DNA of 64,000 nt from Bicyclus anynana (taxonomy: Eukaryota > Arthropoda > Insecta > Lepidoptera > Nymphalidae): the NCBI RefSeq assembly GCF_947172395.1, contig NC_069100.1, positions 10,754,109 to 10,818,108 of the forward strand, in the 5' to 3' direction. Below, one piece after another: positions 11,169 to 22,000 of the stretch. The notes below the pieces were generated by a model, which was not told the origin of the DNA, did not search any database, and saw nothing but the letters and a program-made list of their open reading frames with translations. How positions within the stretch are numbered: position 1 is the stretch's first letter; each line of letters opens with the position of its first letter. Made by a program: the position numbers and the translations under genes.

Positions 11169-12295
11169 GTATTTTTTTTATTAAAATTTTTATTATTAAT
11201 TATGACGACTAGGAAAAAAGTTATTATTTTTATAAAGTTTGATTAATATTTTGTATTCTAAAGGCATAATTTAATAAATACATATATAAATAAATGCTTA
11301 AATGATAAAATTGTGTAAATAGGTAAATGACGTAAACGTTAATATAATATTATTAAATAATTATTTATTAACTTCTTCATTTAGGTTGTTTTCTTTGATT
11401 ATTATGTAATACATAGATTTAAATGATATCAATATACCTATCCAGATTTTTTTATTAAACTACTAGCGAACCCGGTCAATCGCAATTTGTTTTTTGTTGT
11501 TCCTTCCCTACATGCCAAGTCAGAGTCAATTTTTTATCGTCTATTCTATAGTGTGGGGGTATCGTTATCGGTATTTTTGTACATTACATAAGGGGTTAAA
11601 GTGCTAACGTAATCTACGGAACCCTACACTGCGCGTGACCCGACACGCACTTGACCGATTTTTTATTATTTGGTCACCTAGTGTGGTGGTAATAGATAGA
11701 TGGCATCACCAAAATAAATATATGAAGGTCCTTCAAGATCATTGATTAGTATCAGCCTTATTTAAATCTACCAATCAAAAAACAACACGCATTTTATTGA
11801 TCACTTCCTATTTTACTACAATTTACAAAGTATTTTATTTGTTTATTTAAAAAAAAGTATATTTACAATCACATAACTAAATGGAAACACAAAGTTGGCA
11901 AATGTAATTAAAATGCTGGAGGCAGGCAGCCCTATCACATGTTTACGGAGCGCGCGGCTGTAGGTATTTATTTCAAAAATATGGCCGAGTTATTATACTG
12001 CTTGTAATATATCTACTGTGCCACTGCTAACTGCTACTGCTGCTGTCCTCACTTCTAATCTACCAAATCCAATAGGTCCTCGCGATGCTTGAGTAAGTAA
12101 TTAGACGTTAATATCGTAGGCTCCCTTATAGGCTGGCGTAGGCTATTATAATGATTTAAATTAGGCTATTTTAAGATTTGAATGAATTCTTCGTAATTAT
12201 TTATAAAATCTTTAATTTTACTTTAATTTATGTATTATATAGGTAGGTATGTAAGTACATTGTTTTATAACCATATTTCTTACATTTATGTGTAA
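11169..12295. other. Intergenic, no gene recognised
   Basis: AT-rich DNA with no coding potential seen. Contains an isolated Helitron-like end near 11461 ('tactagcgaacccggtc') and phrases such as 'aacactgcttgtaatatatctactgtgcc' that echo 10205-10235, suggesting decayed repeats. Confidence 0.45.
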
Positions 12296-13276
12296 CTAGC
12301 GGACGCCCGCGACTTCGTCCGCGTGAAAGTCGTTGTTAACCTTCAACTACCACTACCCTACCACTACCCTACCCCTACCCTACCCTACCCCTACCCTACC
12401 CTACCCCTACCCTACCCCTACCCTACCCCTACCCTACGCCTACCCTACCCCTACCCTACCCCTACCCTACCCCTACCCTACACTACCCCTACCCTACCCC
12501 TACCCTACGCTACCCTACCCCTACCCTACTCATTAAGGCTGCACTTCTATATTTATTCCCCCCGCGAGTCAGGTCGAGCGCGGCAACCGTTACACAAAAA
12601 TAATCCATATAGCATGAATTAGTATGCACGCGCGATGGCTTAGCGTATTTCTTGTATAACTTTGGTCTTTCTTTACCGATTTTTATGATTCTTTTTTTAT
12701 TGAATAGGTAATAATGTTACCTTTTTTAGTTAGGGATGAGTAATGAGTGTTATAAACATAAGAGTAGACAAATTTAATTAGAATGCTCCGAACTGCTAAG
12801 CTATCGGGAGTTACACGTGCTATTGTGAGTCAACCATAAAAGATAGACATATATATGCTGTTGTGTTTTTATAGATAATTTTAAGGAAAACATTTCCGTC
12901 ATACATGATTTCTATGTAGCTTTAACCATTAAGGCTGTACACGCGACGGAAGCTTAAAAAATTGAGTAACTTCTCCCGTTTCCTCAACATTTCTCTTCAC
13001 TGCTCTGCTCCTATTGATCGTAGCGTTATGAAAAGTATACTATAACCTGCCCAGGAGTATGAAGAATAATTGTACCAAGTTTCGTTAAAATCCGTCCAGT
13101 AGTTTTTGTTTCTATAAAGAACATCCAGACAGACAGACAGACAGACAGACAAAAATTGTATTGATTGCATTTTTGGTATCAGTATCGATCACTAATCACC
13201 CCCTGATAGTTATTTTGGAAATATATTTCATGTACAGAATTGACCTCTCTACAGATTTATTATAAGTAGGTATAGA
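12296..13276 (-). mobile_element. Non-autonomous Helitron carrying a CCCTA/CCCCTA minisatellite
   Basis: Read on the minus strand it runs from a TCTATAC-type 5' end (about 13276) through a (GTCT)n run and 'aaacttggtacaattattctt' to 'gcgggcgtccgctag' at its 3' end. It is a second copy of the element at 33473-34197. No helicase frame is present. Confidence 0.75.
12343..12530 (-). repeat. Telomere-like pentamer/hexamer minisatellite
   Basis: Irregular alternation of CCCTA and CCCCTA (TAGGG/TAGGGG on the other strand) inside the Helitron. It produces a spurious Pro/Thr/Leu-rich open frame. The insect telomere repeat is TTAGG, so this is not a telomere tract. Confidence 0.85.
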
Positions 13277-13384
13277 TAGATAAGTATCTACTTAATGATC
13301 AATACTAAACTATACTAAATAAACATAAAATTTAAGTGTTTGTCTCGTCTATGAGTTCAAAATAATAATTGTTGTTTACACGAT

Positions 13385-13587
13385 ACTAAAACACGAACAA
13401 CCTTTTTTCTACAATAATTTTTGTCTCTCTGTTTATCTGTTTGTCCGCGTTAATCTCAGGAACTGCTGAACCGAGTTTAGTGGGCCTTACACTAGAAAAC
13501 AGAGGCTACTTTTTAACCCAAAAAAAATCATAATCCCCGTGGAATTTGCCTGTAGTTCACACGGAAGAAGCAGCGGGCGTCCGCTAG
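13385..13587 (+). mobile_element. Helitron-like element
   Basis: Contains 'tctcaggaactgctgaaccg' and 'ggctactttttaaccc' and ends 'gcgggcgtccgctag' before T. It lies just downstream of the 3' end of chorion gene 3. Its 5' end is uncertain. Confidence 0.65.
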
Positions 13588-13627
13588 TAATAAAAAAAAA
13601 TACGAGGAAGTCAATTGTATCACATCT

Positions 13628-13633
13628 TTTATT
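13628..13633 (-). terminator. Polyadenylation signal of chorion gene 3
   Basis: AATAAA on the minus strand, 58 bp past the stop codon. Confidence 0.7.
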
Positions 13634-13690
13634 ATCATAATTTACTTATCAATACCAACCAATAAAATAATCTAACTATCTTTTTCTCTT

Positions 13691-14992
13691 TTAATAATAT
13701 CCAACGGGATGCCCAGCGCCATGGTAGCCAAGGCCAGTTAAACCAGCGGATACTCCAAGTCCATCGCCCAACGCACCTTCAGAGACGATGCCAACGTTGC
13801 CATTCCCACACTCATACGCCACTGCACCTTGGCCAGTAGCTGGTAGAGGACCTTCCACTGTCACAACTCCCAAGAACGGCAGTTTCCCTGTTACAGCCAA
13901 GGGTCCTTCGACTGCCAAGTTATCTGAGTGCACCTTTAAGCCAGTTGGGCCGGCTGCAGAGTAACTGGTGACTTTGAAGCCGCCGCCGTTGAAAACTGCA
14001 GCGTTCTCGGGTATTGGTGGGAGGATTGGCTCAGGGATTGGCGCGTATGGCGTTGTGCGTGGCAAAATATTTGGCATAGGGTCTGGTATTGGGGCGATAG
14101 GTTGGAGTGTGTGCGGTCCTCTGCATTGAGCTGATGTTGTCTAGAAAAGATACCTTGATATTTATAACAATATGAATAAAACTTAAAAATAAAAACTGTA
14201 TTGTAAAAGCTCTTGGCTACAATCTCACCTGATGGTATGTTTTGATGCAATCTAAGATGGACGCAGCTAACTTGTTAGGAATAGGATGAAAATCCACCAT
14301 TTCGGTTTCTACACGACATCGTACCGGAACGCTAAATTGCTTGGCGGTATTTCTTTGCCGGTAGGGTGGTACTTAACTAGCCCGACTTACCCTGCACAAT
14401 TACAAATACAATTACATAGGCTCAGCCGGGGGTCGAACCCAGAACCTTCGTCTTGTAATTCCACCGCGCACACCACTGAGTCACTGAGGCCATTATTCTT
14501 TCTTCTAAGAAATTTCCAGGGAAGTGTTTCATTCCCGTGCCTCGGAGACTAAGCTGTCTCAGATATTATAATTAACATCTACTAGAGGTCGAGAAAATAG
14601 TATTATCACCATTAGCCCGCCAACCCGCATTAGAGTAGCAATGTGGGTCTACTCTCTATATCCCTTCTCTTATAGGATAACAAGGGTAGCCTGATTATGT
14701 ACTGAATAAAATAGGCTGGTAATGATGAAGAAATAATTTTCATTCATCATCATCATCATCATCATATCAGCCGATGGACGTCCACTGCAGGACATAGGCC
14801 TTTTGTAGGGACTTCCAAACATCATGATACTGAGCCGCCGGCATCCCTGCGACTCGCTTGATGACGTCGGTCCACCTAGTGGGTCTTAATAATGGATCGT
14901 AAAAAATATTGATATTAATAGGTATAAATATATAAATAGATTACCTGCAGAAATAATGCTGATACACAAATTGTTATAAAAGCAACCACCAT
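13691..14992 (-). CDS. Chorion protein 3, class B-like (two exons, minus strand)
   Basis: Secreted eggshell protein. Exons on the minus strand are 14992-14945 and 14140-13691, phase 0, donor CAG|GTAATC and acceptor TTTTCTAG, giving 165 aa. Exon 1 encodes MVVAFITICVSALFLQ and exon 2 opens TTSAQCRGP, so the intron again cuts the signal peptide. A Pro/Ile-rich N-terminal arm with repeated P-I-P triplets precedes the central domain 'GPTGLKVHSDNLAVEGPLA', 'LPFLGVVTVEGPLPATG' and 'YECGNGNVGIVSEG'. The C-terminal arm is Gly-rich and ends HPVGYY. The PTGL.V.SDN..VEGPLAV pattern favours class B. It is convergent with chorion gene 2, with no partner within a few hundred bp of its 5' end, unlike the divergently paired A/B genes of silkmoths. 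Only two Cys remain in the predicted mature protein, few for the family. Confidence 0.9.
14211..14493 (-). mobile_element. SINE-B copy inside chorion 3 intron
   Basis: On the minus strand a tRNA-like head (ending near 14493, with B-box 'gggttcgacccc') is followed by 'gtaccaccctaccggcaaag' and 'cgttccggtacgatgtcgtg' and the 'caggtgagattgtag' tail. It is nearly full length. Same family: 16900-17092, 40000-40205, 40660-40770, 54545-54790 and 62955-63140. Confidence 0.8.
14745..14886 (-). mobile_element. RTE-type LINE 3' end inside chorion 3 intron
   Basis: The minus-strand translation 'TRWTDVIKRVAG' and 'VWKSLQKAYVLQWTSIG' resembles the RTE polyprotein C-terminus, followed directly by the (ATG)n tail. 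Confidence 0.8.
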
Positions 14993-15073
14993 TTTGAATT
15001 TGTAATGTAAGCAAATGAGCTCAATTTAATAATTTCTGATGACTGTATGATTTTTTATTGATGAAGACGTAGT

Positions 15074-15080
15074 TTTTATA
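15074..15080 (-). promoter_or_regulatory. Putative TATA box of chorion gene 3
   Basis: TATAAAA on the minus strand about 80 bp before the ATG, with an ACAGTCAT-like initiator about 30 bp downstream. Confidence 0.5.
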
Positions 15081-15399
15081 CCTTGCATTGGCGTAATAAC
15101 TGTGTTATTATGTAAAATTGATAATTAATCGTTTTGTAATATTGATATTTCTTTCGATAAGCAATGATTTGCTATAAGTAACTAATGAACAAATCGTCTG
15201 TCTTCAAGATATCTACTTGACTGAATCTTGCTTATAGTCGGTCGCCGCGCCCCTACGTATCCGGGGACATCTAAAATCTTGTATTGCGTAACTAAACGCA
15301 CGGTGTTCGGATACGTCAAAAATATTGCATCCGACTATACCCTGATTTGACTACATGTCCCACAATCGAATCGATCGATATATTTTACTAACAGAAATA

Positions 15400-15535
15400 T
15401 TTTAACAGAACCCCGAGGTATCCTACCTTTCTCGGAATATGGGGATAAAATATAAGAAGCCTATGTTACTCCCTGATAATGTAGCTTTCCATTGGTGAAT
15501 TTTTCAAATCGGTCCAGTAGTTTCCTCCTCCTCCC
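15400..15535 (-). mobile_element. Helitron remnant
   Basis: 'ttctcggaatatggggataa' and 'atttttcaaatcggtccagt' are reverse-complement blocks of the Helitron family. Ends are lost. Confidence 0.55.
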
Positions 15536-15547
15536 TCCTCATTTTTA

Positions 15548-15795
15548 TATCATATATTCAGAGTCTCTCTCAGAATGAATGGGGTTAGGCCAATAGCACC
15601 ACACTGGGCCCAATTGACGGACTTCACACACGCAGAGAAATAAGAAAATCGTCAGGTATGTAGGTTTACTCACGATGTTTGTCCTTCACCGTTTGTGACA
15701 CGTGATATTTAATTGCTTAAAATGCATACAACTGAAAAGATGGAGATGCATGAACCGGACCGGATTCGAACCTGCGCCCTCCGGAATCGAAGACA
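15548..15795 (-). mobile_element. SINE-A copy
   Basis: Minus-strand copy with the tRNA-like head (B-box 'ggttcgaatcc') and body. The (TGA)n tail is absent. A Helitron 5' end in reverse orientation follows at about 15840-15865. Confidence 0.7.
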
Positions 15796-16010
15796 GAGTT
15801 TCAGAACCAGTGCAAACAAAATAAACGATCAAATCTTTCCTCTTTATAATATTAGTATAGGCGTGAAGATTTGCTACCTACTCGTACTCGTAAAATTAAC
15901 CCTGTATATATACTAGGGGTTAAAAATAAGTAAAGAATAATTGTTTAAGAAAATTTAATATTTACTAAACATAAATTACTTGAATAGGTATGTACATAAA
16001 AGAAAATTGC

Positions 16011-19000
16011 CTAAATACTAAAATTTTCTTCAAGTCTTCTTAAATGGTCGACATTTGACTCCTGACTGGGATTGAAACTTAAAATATTATTTTTATAAAC
16101 ATCCAAACTTCTTTGAGCGGTCGCCATATTGGAATAGACTTCCCTGGGCACAGAGGATAGACGAGTTTGGGCGGGAACTTTTGGAACACGTTCGATATTC
16201 AAAAATGCGCGCTCGTTCGGATACGTGGGCGGTATTAAAAATGGAACATCCGGTTTTGGTATGTTTCTAAACATGCTTCGTTCAACAATTTGACTCTGTG
16301 GTGGTACATTGGCGATGTGGTTTAGGGACTTTGCCCATTGCTGTTGCTGAGTAGGTTGCAATCTGTTCGGGTAATTGAATATCCATAGTCTATCTCCCAC
16401 GAACATGGGTCTTGGCGTTATAATGCCTAGACTGTTATAGTATTGTTGTGCTAGTATTTCCACGTCGTTGGTATATTTTCGCTTCCACTTCGTGCGGCGA
16501 TTTTGGAACCAAATTTTGATCTGAAACAAGATATTATATTTTTCAACATTTAAGTGCAATCCTATACTTATAAATCCTACGGCCCCCCTATCCTTAAGTA
16601 AACTGCCGTGGGTATGTATTAATCAAAGTCAATTTAAAAAGCGTGGATTGTGTGCTCGTTTTTGCAACCGACTTCAAAAAAGGAGGAGGTTCTCAATTCG
16701 ACGCATATTTTTTTTTTTAAATGTTTGTTACCTCATAACTTCGTCATTTCGTCAGTGACCGTCAAATTTTGAAACAGGGCAACACACGTCCAACGTACGT
16801 CCAAGGCACGCTAGGTCACTGACGTGACCTATCGCTAACGAATGGCATGCATCCCCATACATTTTTTAGCTTTCGAAGCTGTTCCTAACTAGTTAGCACA
16901 CTAGTTAACACGACATCGTACTGGAACGCTAAATCGCTTGGCGGTACGTCTTTATCGGTAGGGTGGTAACTAGCCATGAGCGAAGCTTCCGACCAGCCAG
17001 ACCTGGACCAATTAGGAAAACCTCAATCGGTCTAGCCGGGGGTCGAACTCAGGACCTCCGTCTTGTAAGTCCACTACGCCACGGAGGCCGTCTCCGAACT
17101 TTACCTGTGTCTCTGTAAGTCTGAGCTGCCTCGCCAGCCGACCTCGTGCGGCCACTGACAGGTATCTGTTCTTCTCAAACTCGGCTTCTAAACTTTTGAT
17201 CTGCTGCGCGCTGAATGCTGTCCGCGCCCTTTTGCCACGAGAACTGCATGAGCCTGCAAGTTATGATGGGCTTTTTATTAGTTGTAATAATTAACTAGCC
17301 TCGTAAGTGTCAATAAGGCTTGATACTTACGGGGCAGTGGTATTTACAGGCGTGCCTGTAATTCTCCCATCAAATTTAGACTCAAACGCAAAAAAAAGAC
17401 CAGTATGGCGCCCAAATTCACAAGCAAAATTGTCTGTCATATTTTGATGGAGAGACGAGGTAAACACACATATCGAAAATATATAATGCCAAAATAATAT
17501 ATTGTGTTCTTACGCTACACACTGCTTGCTATACATTTGTTCCGCAATACACACGTGTATTTTATACACTGTAAAACACATTGCTTCGTCTATTATTACC
17601 GTAGATTTAAGACCTAGTTCGGACTATTTTAGTATTTTAGCCGAGTACGAACAATTTTTGACGTTTATCGCCCAAAAATTGTTCGTACTCGACTAAAATC
17701 CTTACTTAGTCATAGGTAGGTACATGATCGAAGTCCAAGTTCTGAAGCACAAAAAACAATGAAGATAAAAACGTCAGAAGCTCCGTCTAACCTTCGTTCC
17801 TACGATTTAAAAAGTTAATGTGACGTTTATTTTCGCGCGCTCATTAGCGCGGGAAACTCTCCAAGATGGCGCATCCGACGCGTTGATATATTGCCTCTAA
17901 TTATTCACGGTCCTAAGGTGTTTATTGAAAATAGTTGTCAGGTGGCGAAGGGCTGCGTCCGCCTCGATTGTTACGACTTCCGTATTTTAACTAGGAGGTT
18001 AATTGTTTAAGTTCTATAATTTTTTTTTTCTATTTTTAGGGTTCCGTGCTTACCTCAAAAAGACAAAACGGAGCCCTGAAAGGATCACGGATTTTTTTTA
18101 AAGAATATTTGTTATACATTTTAAATATGACCAATGAGATCGAACCATTAACTCTCAGTGAGGGGTGTGGCCTATTTACCACGGAGTTATATTATGATGT
18201 AGGTATAAACTTACATCATAATTATATATAATCAAAAATCTGTTTATCGATTTATGACAATGAATAACTTGAACTCACCCTTCGGTAGGCGAGACTCGCA
18301 CTTGTCCCATTTTTTGATCTTTTTTTATTTCACTTTTTAATGATTACTCGATATTAAAATCGAATTAAAAAAAATATTTTATAATTCTCTATCTTATATT
18401 TTTAGTTTTGTGAACAGTTTTAAAATATTTAAAAATATAAGACGCCATTTTTCTTGACTAATACTGAAAGTTACTGATGCGACGCTTCGTGTCGTACTGA
18501 CTCGAGAATGTATTCGGATTTGCATTTGGCAGGTAAGTAAAACAAAATTCATCTAAATCAGATCTGCGGTTTGGAAAACGTAACAGACAGAAAGACTTAG
18601 GAAGAAAAGAGATCAGTGAAAACAATATTTTTCACTGATCTCTTTTCTTCCTAAGTCTTTCTGTCTGTGTGATGTCTGTCTAATTAATATTATATTCTGT
18701 AGAAGAATTTAGTCCAGTAGTCAAAAAAAAGCTATTAATATAACTAAAACTTCAATAGAACTGAAAATAAATACATTAGCTGCTAAAATTAACCCCATCC
18801 GTTCAAAAGAAAATAAAAACACGTTTAAAAACTACAGAACACTGGTAAAGCAATTAATGTCAAAGAATCGTCACTTGTCAACAACTAACAAGTTTTTTCG
18901 CGCCATTGTAAGCCACGGCCATGCTAAACACATATTTAAAAAGCACATTGAAACTTTTTAAAACACCAGCGTTAAGTTCGAAATTCAAATGCGCGCGAGT

Positions 19001-22000
19001 TCGACATTCGAAACAATAAAATTGTCGATGACCGCTTGACACACGCGCGTTCGTTCAAAAACCCGTTTGGTTTCAGTAATAGAATTTTACAGCTTTTTAA
19101 TGATCTCCCAACCGCTTATATTTCAGACGGGGAGTTTCTTTTCATCTTTTCGTTTTTTTTTCAACCGGTGAATAATTACCGAGTAGAGAGATTTAGCTAA
19201 CAAGAGTCGGGATGGCACGGAGATTTATCTTTTCGTAACAAATTTAGAAAATGAGACATCAGTTGCGTTCGGGAATCGTTTTATTTGTCGCTGGAATGGT
19301 ACGTCATGGAAGCAATTCAAACGGCTAATTTGAAGCGCAGCGTGGATATCGTGTTTTCAATAAGACGACTACGACACGACTCCGATATTATTTAAACTTG
19401 ATATTAGTTGTTTATATCGAAATTCAAAACAATTTTTTTATGATTGTTACATAGATTAATCAAAATAGGCAGATGGAGCGCACGGAACACGATGATGTCG
19501 TAGCGGTTCCAAACACAAAATTCAAAAACGAATACATTCTAGAGTCAGTATGACACGAAGCGTCGCATCAATAATTTTCAATATTATGCAAGAAAAATAG
19601 CGTGTTATGTTTTTAAATATGTATTTTAAAAACTGTTCACAAAAACTAAAGAAATTAGAAGGAGTATTTTTTTATGATATTGATTATTATATTAATTTAC
19701 GTAATTGTTGTTTAAGTTAAATTTTGAAATAAAAATTATAAAAAAAGGTTGTACATATGCGGATGTCAAGGACGTGACGTTTGTTTTTTTTTTATGGGTT
19801 TAACGGATTTACCACGCTTCGAAATATTTTTTATTCCTATCTATCTTACGAGTAGACTGTTACATCATATAAAGGAAGTTAGGGAAGATGACAACTAAAT
19901 CTAAATGCTACCTTTAATCAAAATAAACAATTAAACATACAATTGAAACACGATAATTTACAGTTATTCTCTAATCGCATCATATCGTGTAGTGTAAAAA
20001 AGTATAATTCAGTTACTTTGCTGTTGGCAGATTGTAAATAATTTAGCGCGCAAAATTTTCAGGTTGCTACATAATTTGTGCCGTTATTAAGAGAATTTTA
20101 AAGCCATTCGATTTTATTAACTAGCGCTAAGAATTTTAAAGCGTTTAAATTTTTTAAATGTGTCAACGGACTATTTATTGCCACTTAGTGTTACTAAACT
20201 ATAAGATTACCCATCTACTATTTTTTTGATCGACGCCTACGGCATTATCTTATTTATTTATTTATTATTCTCATGTTATTAGATTTCTTTTGATGAACTC
20301 TTTTTTAAGTAAAAAGTTTTGGGTAAATATAAGTCCTATTGTTGTACGAGTATTAACAACACATAATGCAAGATCGTTATTGAAGCGATAGCTTCAGGGA
20401 ACTGGGAAGGAAAACCGCTTCGTAACGTAACGCGTTACGGCGCCACTCTGTTATCACTTTTGCCGCGCGTGCCGAGACGCATATATTTATTGTATTTAGT
20501 GTTATAATTTAAATTTAAACAATACGATTTTTTTTAAGGTAGGTTATACGTCAAGTTTTCGCTAGTTTATATTTAATTTTGATGAAAAACTTCATTCCTT
20601 GGGTGGAACTTCTGACCGCGTCTTTTTTCTATTGTTTACCTACTATTCTTCCTGAACGATTAATTTCTTAACACAATTTTTTTTTTTCAAATCAGACTTC
20701 CGGAGATTGGAGCGTTCAAACAGACAGACATCAATAAACTCCGCCGTATTATATTTGGACCGATGGAGGTACATAAACTCCGTGTTCTACTCATTTTGTT
20801 ATTTTGTTATTATGCCTAAAGGTACGTAGATACGCAAATTGTTAACGAAAGAAATACATTCAAACATCACCTTTACAATAAAAAATAAATATCCGCAAAT
20901 GCGAAATTTAAGAAGCGCCAACAACATAATTTTACGCCCACCAAGAACTAATTATGGTAAACGAAATGTTACTTATGAAAGTGATCAATTATATAACAAG
21001 CTTCCAAAATGCATTAAAGATTGCAAAAGTATTATCCTGTTTAAAAAACTCCTGAAAGCCCATTTAAACTAATTATTATAAATTAAAAAAAAAACTATAT
21101 CACAGTGCCGCATCTAGTCGCACATTACTCTCTGGTAATATCGACCGGCCGCTGTTGGTATTTTTTTTCAATGACTACCTACAAATAGTCATTAAAATTG
21201 AATTATTATGTATTTCTGTTTATCACGTTATAATTCTTACTGTATATTTGTTTATATATTATTGTTTATAGTTTATTTGTTAGCACTACTATTAGTACAA
21301 CGTTTTACTATTCTTGTACGCTCAAACTGAAATGTACTAGCCTGTAAGTTTCACATAAGTGAATTAGTTAATTCTTAGTGAAATAATAAATATTTTAAAC
21401 CCAAAGGTACAAAGAACGAACTTTATTTACAGACTAGCCGATACCACGCAATTTCACCCAAGTAGTCCCCGTTCCCGAGAGAATACGGGAATAAAATATA
21501 GGCTTGGCACCTCCTTCAAAGTGATCATCATCATAATCATCATTAACAACTCATATTGGGCTCACCGTTGAGCACGAGTCTCCTCAGAATGAGAGGTTAG
21601 GCCTTAGTCCACCACGCGGCTCCAATGCGGATTGGCAGACTTCACACACGTAGCGAACTAAGATAATTCTCTGGCATACAGGTTTCCTCACGATGTTTTT
21701 CCTTCACCGTCTGAGACACGTGATATTCAATTTCTTAAAATGCACATAACTGAAAACTTGAAGTTGCATGCCCCGGACCGGATTCAAAGTGTGTGGAAAA
21801 TATTTTAATGTTATTTTTCCCTTTTTGGTTTCGTGGGTAGGTTAATGTTTTGAAGTCGGTAAAATAAAAAGAAAAAAAAATAAAAAGAAAAATGTCTCAC
21901 ACTGTTTAGTAGCGACTCCTTTGTATATTCCCTCCACGTTTATTAGAAAATAAAAAATGTCATAGACAAAACTAAATTGGCGCCTAAAAAAACAATATGG

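Noticed and set aside
12343..12530. Interstitial telomere tract
   Set aside because: The unit is TAGGG/TAGGGG, not the insect TTAGG, and both occurrences lie within copies of the same Helitron.
12323..12622. Pro/Thr/Leu-rich open frames that look like a low-complexity protein
   Set aside because: They are translations of the CCCTA minisatellite inside a Helitron.
16521..16559. N-terminal extension of the homeobox exon 3 frame starting at an ATG
   Set aside because: An AG acceptor at 16521 and phase agreement with the upstream exon show that these bases are intron. Without exon 2 the homeodomain would lack helices 1 and 2.
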